Of a stretch of DNA of 11,037 bases, positions 6,630 through 11,037 are shown piece by piece. The translations under genes and the position numbers were made by a program. The stretch lies in contig JASLXP010000015.1 of the NCBI GenBank assembly GCA_030740295.1, forward strand, positions 1 through 11,037, in the 5' to 3' direction. The notes beneath the pieces were generated by a model. That model saw only the letters and a program-made list of their open reading frames with translations. It was not told the origin of the DNA and did no database searches. Origin of the DNA: Planctomycetota bacterium (GTDB lineage: Bacteria; Planctomycetota; PUPC01; JACPCR01). Within the stretch, counting starts at the first letter, position 1. The number at the start of each line of letters is the position of its first letter.

Positions 6630-7634
6630 ATGGCTGAAGTCACTATTGCCATGCTTGGCTGCGGCGGAATGTCCGGCTCTCACGCACGACAGTTGAGTGC
6701 TATGGATGAAGTCGATGTCGTCGCATGCGTCGATGTAAACGAAGAGATCGTGAACGGCTACATCGAGCGCAATCTCGCTGAGGTCGAGCCGCAGCCTTCG
6801 GTCCACACCGATCTTGATGCCATGCTCGCCGAAGTAAAGCCCGATGGCGTCGTCATCGCTTCGCCGCACACGCTGCATTTTGAGCACGGCATGAAATGTC
6901 TCGAAGCTGGATGCCACGTGCTCATGGAAAAGCCGATGGTCACCTCCGCCGATCACGCGTATGAGATGGCTGCAAAGGTAGAAGAGTCCGGGAAGGTTTT
7001 TATCATTGGCTACAACACTTCCTGTTCCCCGGAATTCGGCTATCTGCGCGAGCAGATTCGTAACAACACTTTCGGGAACCTCGAGCTCGTCATCGGCTAC
7101 ATCACCCAGGGCTGGATGAAAGCCACCGAAGGCATGTGGCGACAGAAACCGGAACTCTCCGGCGGCGGACAGGCATACGACAGCGGAGCACACCTGCTCA
7201 ACAGTCTCTGCTGGTCCGTGGAATCAAATGTCGCGGAAGTCTTCGCATTCGTGGACAACCACGGCACCGCGGTCGATATCAACTCGTCCATCAACATCAA
7301 ATTCGAGAGCGGCGTCATGGCCTCCATCGTTGTCAGCGGCAACTGCCCCTCCGGCGGCGGAACACACATGGCTTTCATCTTTGATGACGGCCGCGTTGAA
7401 ATAGATGGCTGGGGAGGCGGTTGGATACGCGTCTGGAAGGGCGGCTCGCAGATCAAATACCCACCGATCACCGAGCCGGCCAACAACCCGGATAAAAACT
7501 TCATTGATTCGATCCTCGGCCGCGGTACGCCCCGTACCACTCCCACGAATGGCATCATTCAAAGCGAGCTAATGGACGCAATCTACGAGTCCGCAGAGAC
7601 AGGGCAGCCGGCCAAACCGAAGCGGAGAGGGTAG
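6630..7634 (+). CDS. Gfo/Idh/MocA-family NAD(P)-dependent oxidoreductase
   Basis: 334 residues. The N-terminal Rossmann domain (~1-120) starts with the nucleotide-binding GCGGMSGSH (10-18). Asp35 at the end of the second strand favours NAD over NADP. The EKP motif (100-102) carries the catalytic Lys101. The C-terminal alpha/beta domain has the catalytic-site segment 'YDSGAHL' with Asp184 and His188. These enzymes oxidise or reduce hydroxyls of sugars, inositols and their derivatives in the cytoplasm, and the specific substrate is not readable. ATG 6630 is the start: AGGAG is at 6619-6623 and the Rossmann strand begins at once. An in-frame TTG at 6549 would add 27 residues that do not resemble the family. 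It is the first gene of a plus-strand run with two TIM-barrel enzymes and a sulfatase, a usual setting for sugar catabolism. Confidence 0.92.
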   Translation: MAEVTIAMLGCGGMSGSHARQLSAMDEVDVVACVDVNEEIVNGYIERNLAEVEPQPSVHTDLDAMLAEVKPDGVVIASPHTLHFEHGMKCLEAGCHVLMEKPMVTSADHAYEMAAKVEESGKVFIIGYNTSCSPEFGYLREQIRNNTFGNLELVIGYITQGWMKATEGMWRQKPELSGGGQAYDSGAHLLNSLCWSVESNVAEVFAFVDNHGTAVDINSSINIKFESGVMASIVVSGNCPSGGGTHMAFIFDDGRVEIDGWGGGWIRVWKGGSQIKYPPITEPANNPDKNFIDSILGRGTPRTTPTNGIIQSELMDAIYESAETGQPAKPKRRG

Positions 7635-7650
7635 TTCTGACTTCATCATT

Positions 7651-7669
7651 TCTTCGCGTGTTGCGAAGA
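7651..7669 (+). terminator. Small hairpin after the oxidoreductase gene
   Basis: TCTTCGC (7651-7657) and GCGAAGA (7663-7669) pair perfectly around a 5-base loop, 17 bases after the stop codon. No T-run follows, so intrinsic termination is doubtful; an mRNA 3'-end stabiliser or part of the larger palindromic element next to it is equally possible. Confidence 0.35.
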
Positions 7670-7671
7670 TA

Positions 7672-7727
7672 ATCGTAGCTGGGCTCTCCGAGTTCAGGGT
7701 TCTGGATTTGGAGACCCCAGCTACGAT
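7672..7727. repeat. 56-nt near-perfect palindrome (REP/MITE-like hairpin)
   Basis: ATCGTAGCTGGG (7672-7683) pairs perfectly with CCCAGCTACGAT (7716-7727). After a single C-C mismatch the pairing continues through TCTCC/GGAGA and on to a 4-base loop at 7698-7701, with three G-T wobbles. The whole stem is about 25 pairs. It is far longer than a normal terminator and is not followed by a T-run. It lies between two co-oriented genes. A dispersed palindromic repeat or a transcript-processing or attenuating hairpin are the main readings. Confidence 0.7.
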
Positions 7728-7759
7728 AAAGACCGCAAGGCAGACTTGGAGCAAACTCA

Positions 7760-8749
7760 ATGTCAAGAATTCATCTAGGAACACAGAGAGGGCCGACAAC
7801 GCCCGAGACTTTGCAGTATTTCGCGCAGTTCGGTGTCGAAGGCATCGTCGGCTACCCGGAAACGAAACCGGATGAAAGCTGGAAGGTTGAAGATCTCGTC
7901 CAACTTCGTGAACTCGTCGAGTCGTTCGGAATCCAATTGGAATTCGTTCCGCTGCCGTTGCCTTCCTCGCTCATATCGCATGCCCAGATGCCAAACATCA
8001 TGCTTGGTAAGAGCCCAGGGCGGGATCGGGAGATCGAGGTAATCTGCAGCATGATCCGGGCAGCGGCGGAGGCCGGAATTCCTGCTCTCAAATACAACAT
8101 GACTCTCATCGGCGTTGCACGTTCTGAACCAACGCCGGGGCGCGGCGGCTCGACCTACAGCACCTTCGTCTATGAAAAGGCCAACCAGGATTCACTGATA
8201 GAGGCCGGCAACGTGGATGCCGATGCGATGTGGGAACGCATCACCTATTTTCTGGAGCGAGTGATACCGGTCGCCGAAGAACACAAGGTAAAGATGGCCT
8301 GCCATCCCCACGACCCCGGCATGCCGGACGAAGGCTTCCGCGGCGTGGACCGCGTCCTCGGCCGAATAGAAGGAATGAAAAAATTCATCGAGATCTGTCC
8401 GAGTGAATACCACGGTTTCAATTTCTGCGTCGGCACCGTCTCAGAGAATCTGAAAGACCCAGTCAATGAAATCTGCGACGTGGTGCGCTACTTCGGCGAA
8501 CGTAAAAAGATATTCATGGTCCACCTTCGCAACATTAAAGGCAGCTTCCTCAATTTTCAGGAGGTGTATCCTGACGAAGGAGACGTGGATTTGCTGAAGG
8601 TCGTTCGGACCCTCAAAGAAACAGGCTACGAGGGCATGCTGCTGCCCGACCACATGCCACATACCATCGGCGATGATGGTGGCAGGCAGGCATTCGCCTT
8701 TGGATATGGCTACATCAAAGCGCTGCTGCAGGCGGTGTATGAGGGATAA
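7760..8749 (+). CDS. UxuA-like TIM-barrel protein (mannonate dehydratase homologue)
   Basis: A 329-residue TIM-barrel protein related to mannonate dehydratase (UxuA), which turns D-mannonate into 2-keto-3-deoxygluconate in uronate breakdown. Family landmarks are in order: 'ACHPHDP' with His182, 'NFCVGT' with Cys223, 'VHLRN' with His255, the 'GDVDLLKVV' segment, and 'LPDHMPH' with Asp297-His298. His182, Cys223, His255 and Asp297 correspond to the metal ligands as I remember them for the characterised enzyme. A tyrosine usual near the C-terminus (in a 'YAIGY'-type motif) appears as Phe312 in 'AFAFGYGY', so it may act on another substrate. It is shorter than E. coli UxuA (~394). GGAG lies eight bases before ATG 7760. 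It is downstream of a Gfo/Idh/MocA gene, with a long hairpin between, and upstream of a second TIM-barrel enzyme. Confidence 0.83.
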   Translation: MSRIHLGTQRGPTTPETLQYFAQFGVEGIVGYPETKPDESWKVEDLVQLRELVESFGIQLEFVPLPLPSSLISHAQMPNIMLGKSPGRDREIEVICSMIRAAAEAGIPALKYNMTLIGVARSEPTPGRGGSTYSTFVYEKANQDSLIEAGNVDADAMWERITYFLERVIPVAEEHKVKMACHPHDPGMPDEGFRGVDRVLGRIEGMKKFIEICPSEYHGFNFCVGTVSENLKDPVNEICDVVRYFGERKKIFMVHLRNIKGSFLNFQEVYPDEGDVDLLKVVRTLKETGYEGMLLPDHMPHTIGDDGGRQAFAFGYGYIKALLQAVYEG

Positions 8750-8769
8750 CCAAGTGTGATGCGAGCACC

Positions 8770-8901
8770 ATGGCTGTCAGGTTAAGGCTGAAGCCAGTCT
8801 CACGTTGGATGTTTTGGGCGAAGAATGACGAGATGGACTTTTTCGAAGGATTCCTGCAGCTTGTTGAGACCCACTTGAAATCAGCGCTTCCAGGGGAATG
8901 A
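8770..8901 (+). CDS. Possible small protein, 43 residues (doubtful)
   Basis: An ATG at 8770 opens a 43-codon frame ending at TGA 8899-8901, inside the 203-bp gap (8750-8952) between the UxuA-like gene and the next TIM-barrel gene. The peptide has a basic, Trp-containing first third and a second part (about 20-40) that would form an amphipathic helix rich in Phe, Glu and Leu. No good Shine-Dalgarno precedes it and I know no homologue. It could be chance, a small protein, or the remnant of a decayed gene. Apart from it, the gap shows only a short GGCT/AGCC dyad. Confidence 0.2.
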   Translation: MAVRLRLKPVSRWMFWAKNDEMDFFEGFLQLVETHLKSALPGE

Positions 8902-8952
8902 TGGCCGCCTCTCCGGACATCAATCTGTTTCCACTCCTCTCAGAGCCCCACC

Positions 8953-9819
8953 ATGTTCAGAAGTCTTTCCCCCGGTGCCGTCGGGATCAATGTTCCCTTT
9001 GAAGAAGCCCTGAAACTCGCAGCCGAATACGGCTTTGACGCACTCGATCTCAATGTTGGCAAAGCTGCAGATATAGCAGACGAGCAAGGAATCGATGCCG
9101 TCCGGAGAATGTATGACGATGCCGGTGTAAGCATCGGCGGCTGGGGGCTGCCGGTTCAGTTTCGAACAACGGATGAGGAATTCGAGCAAAGCCTCGAAGG
9201 CTTCGATCGCCTGGCGCGCACGGCCGGCCAGCTCGGGGCTCGATGGTGTTCGACTTGGGTCATGCCCTGCTCCGACGACGTGCCTTTCTCACAGAACTTC
9301 GAAAACCATACACGCCGCCTTCGCACCGCCGCGGAGGTGCTGCGCGCCCACGGCTGCAGTCTCGGGCTCGAATTTGTCGGTCCCTGGACCATGCGCCGCG
9401 AGAAGAAATATCCTTTTATTTTCGATATGCCGGGCATGCTCAAACTGTGTGAATCCATCAATACCGGCAACGTCGGCCTGCTCCTTGATTGCTGGCACTG
9501 GTATACCTCGTGGGGCAGCGTGCAGGATATCCTGCGTCTGCGTGGATCGGATGTGGTCTACGTGCACATCAACGACGCGCCGAAAGGCATTCCCGAAGAC
9601 GAACAAGTCGATAACGTGCGTGCTCTGCCCGGCGCCACCGGCGTCATCGACATCAGCGGCTTCCTGGCCGCGCTGAATGCAATCGGATTCGACGGCCCGG
9701 TCGCCATCGAGCCATTCGATAATGAGCTCCGTGCCACCTCCAAAGAGAATCCCGCCGAAGGGGCACGCATCACCGCAGAGGCCATGAACAAGGTGTGGAG
9801 TGAAGCCGGTTTGGAGTGA
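8953..9819 (+). CDS. Xylose-isomerase-like TIM-barrel sugar isomerase/epimerase
   Basis: A 288-residue protein of the AP-endonuclease-2/xylose-isomerase-like fold, the class annotated as sugar phosphate isomerase/epimerase. Typical divalent-metal ligands appear at the strand ends: Glu140 in 'GLEFVG', Asp179 and His182 in 'LLDCWHWY', His205 in 'VHINDAP', and Glu253 in 'AIEPF'. The conserved 'LPGATGVID' turn (225-233) is also present. Members act on sugars, inositols or their keto derivatives in the cytoplasm, and often partner Gfo/Idh/MocA dehydrogenases like the one at the start of this run. ATG 8953 has no clear ribosome-binding site, but the first barrel strand follows directly, so a later start is unlikely. 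The stop codon lies seven bases before the next gene, a sulfatase, which suggests coupled translation. The substrate is unknown. Confidence 0.88.
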   Translation: MFRSLSPGAVGINVPFEEALKLAAEYGFDALDLNVGKAADIADEQGIDAVRRMYDDAGVSIGGWGLPVQFRTTDEEFEQSLEGFDRLARTAGQLGARWCSTWVMPCSDDVPFSQNFENHTRRLRTAAEVLRAHGCSLGLEFVGPWTMRREKKYPFIFDMPGMLKLCESINTGNVGLLLDCWHWYTSWGSVQDILRLRGSDVVYVHINDAPKGIPEDEQVDNVRALPGATGVIDISGFLAALNAIGFDGPVAIEPFDNELRATSKENPAEGARITAEAMNKVWSEAGLE

Positions 9820-9826
9820 TTCCTGA

Positions 9827-11037
9827 ATGCCCAGACCAAATATCCTCATCGTCACCACCGATCAGCAGCGGACAGACAGTCTGAGCTGTTACGGCTCCAC
9901 ATTCACGAGCACGCCAAACCTCGATCGTATGGCCGAAGAAGGCGTATTGCTGGAACGGGCATATTGCACGAACCCGGTCTGCACGCCTTCGCGAGTTTCC
10001 ATATTCACTGGCCAGCAGGTAAGCCGACACGGCGCGTGGAATGTCGGCATGTCGGCCCCTGCGGAACTGCCGATGATCTCGCATCGCCTGTCCTCGCACG
10101 GCTACCGAACGCACTACATCGGGAAGGCTCATTTCCAGGCTTTCGGCGGCACCGAGGAGCAGACAAGGGAGACTCTGAAGAATTGGCGAGAACGCTACAG
10201 AAACTGGCACGGGCCCTACTACGGATTCGAATCCGTGGAGATCGCGCTGGGCCACGCTACCTACGGCATCGCCGGCCATTACGGCGAATGGGTTGAGACC
10301 CAGGTTTCGCCGGAGGAGATCGAAGGTTTCAAATCCCGCCGCCTGGCAGATGCCGGTTTCGGTGGCGATGCACACGATTGGGATTTGCCGAATCGCCTCC
10401 ACAACAGCGTCTGGACCGCAGAACGGACCATCGAGTTCCTTCGCAACCATGACCGCGAAAGTCCTTTCCTGCTCGGCATCGGTTTTCAGGATCCGCATCA
10501 CCCTCATGCGGTCCCGACGAACTTTGATGAGCGCGTCGAACCGGAGGATGTCCCTCTACCGGCATACACGGAAGGAGAACTTGAAGACAAGCCACCGCAC
10601 TTCATCGAAGCCCGTGAAGGCCGGCTGGAGGAATCTGATATCCGGGGGGAGTTTCCCATAGCGGGACAGGGCAATGGCCACGATTTCAGCAAAGTCAGCG
10701 ATACGGACGCTCGATTGGGCCGCGCATATTACCACTCCATGGTCCGGCTGATTGACCGTGAGATGGGGCGTATCCTGGATTTCCTGCGCGAAACCGGCCT
10801 CGAAGAAAACACGCTCATCTTCTTCACCTCAGACCACGGCGAGCTGCTGGGGGACCACGGTCTCTGGATGAAAGGCCCGTTCCATTACGAGCAGCTCATT
10901 CGCGTTCCTGCGATCATCAGATGGCCGGCAGGATTTGAGGGCGGCAGAAAGGCCCAAGAGATGTTCAGCCTGGCCGATATCGTTCCAACCGCGCTTTCGG
11001 CCGCGGGCATCGATGAAACAGGCGATTGCGACGGCAT
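9827..11037 (+). CDS. Type I sulfatase (formylglycine-dependent), 3' end outside window
   Basis: 403 complete codons are visible and the gene runs off the window. The N-terminus 'NILIVTTDQQ' supplies metal ligand Asp12 at the first strand. The signature Cys52-Thr-Pro-Ser-Arg56 has the cysteine that is converted to formylglycine, so an FGE/SumF1 or anSME maturase is needed; neither is in the window. 'TSDHG' (Asp336, His337) supplies further metal ligands, and 'WMKGPFHYE' (Lys349, His353) contacts the sulfate in known members. The window ends in 'SLADIVPTALSAAGI', the segment with which the left-hand sulfatase fragment also aligns. There is no signal peptide: the catalytic fold begins at residue 4, implying a cytoplasmic enzyme acting on imported sulfated sugars. 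ATG 9827 follows GGAG (9813-9816), which overlaps the end of the preceding gene. The exact substrate class is not readable. Confidence 0.93.
   Translation, partial: MPRPNILIVTTDQQRTDSLSCYGSTFTSTPNLDRMAEEGVLLERAYCTNPVCTPSRVSIFTGQQVSRHGAWNVGMSAPAELPMISHRLSSHGYRTHYIGKAHFQAFGGTEEQTRETLKNWRERYRNWHGPYYGFESVEIALGHATYGIAGHYGEWVETQVSPEEIEGFKSRRLADAGFGGDAHDWDLPNRLHNSVWTAERTIEFLRNHDRESPFLLGIGFQDPHHPHAVPTNFDERVEPEDVPLPAYTEGELEDKPPHFIEAREGRLEESDIRGEFPIAGQGNGHDFSKVSDTDARLGRAYYHSMVRLIDREMGRILDFLRETGLEENTLIFFTSDHGELLGDHGLWMKGPFHYEQLIRVPAIIRWPAGFEGGRKAQEMFSLADIVPTALSAAGIDETGDCDG

Noticed and set aside
9770..10507. 245-codon minus-strand open frame opposite the last sulfatase gene
   Set aside because: The plus strand in this stretch encodes the sulfatase catalytic signature without interruption, so the antisense frame is a by-product of codon bias.
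1..11037. Defence island, CRISPR array, prophage or transposon
   Set aside because: I found no regularly spaced repeats, integrase, transposase, toxin-antitoxin pair, nuclease or phage structural gene; every substantial gene has a metabolic or regulatory reading.

Overview
The window looks like accessory, carbohydrate-catabolic chromosome from a free-living Gram-negative-type bacterium. Sulfatases, a Gfo/Idh/MocA dehydrogenase, xylose-isomerase-like TIM barrels and a GDSL esterase are packed together. This mix is typical of Planctomycetota, Lentisphaerota/Verrucomicrobiota and candidate groups such as Poribacteria and Latescibacterota. No marker gene is present, so this placement is inference only. 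GC content is moderate to high by eye. I see no tRNA, rRNA, CRISPR array, transposase or phage gene.

Layout. (1) 1-1252, plus strand: the 3' end of a sulfatase gene, then an exported SGNH/GDSL esterase. (2) 1345-3870: a minus-strand winged-helix regulator of SufR type with a cysteine-rich C-terminus, divergent from a 582-residue Rieske [2Fe-2S] protein. The C-terminal ~450 residues of the Rieske protein are built of about four diverged helical repeats. The 132 bp between the two genes hold two related palindromes overlapping face-to-face promoter candidates. (3) 4011-4901, plus: a PfkB-family sugar kinase. (4) 4982-6451, minus: a GAF + SpoIIE/PP2C-type phosphatase (RsbU-like) with a very acidic tail. 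(5) 6630-11037, plus: a Gfo/Idh/MocA oxidoreductase, a UxuA-like mannonate dehydratase homologue, a xylose-isomerase-like TIM-barrel protein, and a second sulfatase that runs off the window end. Between the first two genes of block 5 is a 56-nt, nearly perfect hairpin.

How the genes may work together (inference). Sulfatases remove sulfate esters and the GDSL protein probably removes acetyl groups. The dehydrogenase, TIM-barrel enzymes, UxuA-like protein and kinase then oxidise, isomerise, dehydrate and phosphorylate the released sugars. A sulfated, possibly acetylated, uronic-acid-containing polysaccharide from algae or host matrix would fit. The last sulfatase has no signal peptide and the esterase has one, which suggests that part of the work is done in the cytoplasm after uptake.

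The least ordinary unit is the regulator/Rieske pair at 1345-3870. A probable Fe-S-sensing repressor sits back to back with an Fe-S protein whose repeat domain I do not recognise, with operator-like palindromes between them. It is the best candidate here for something undescribed, though no function can be assigned from sequence alone.
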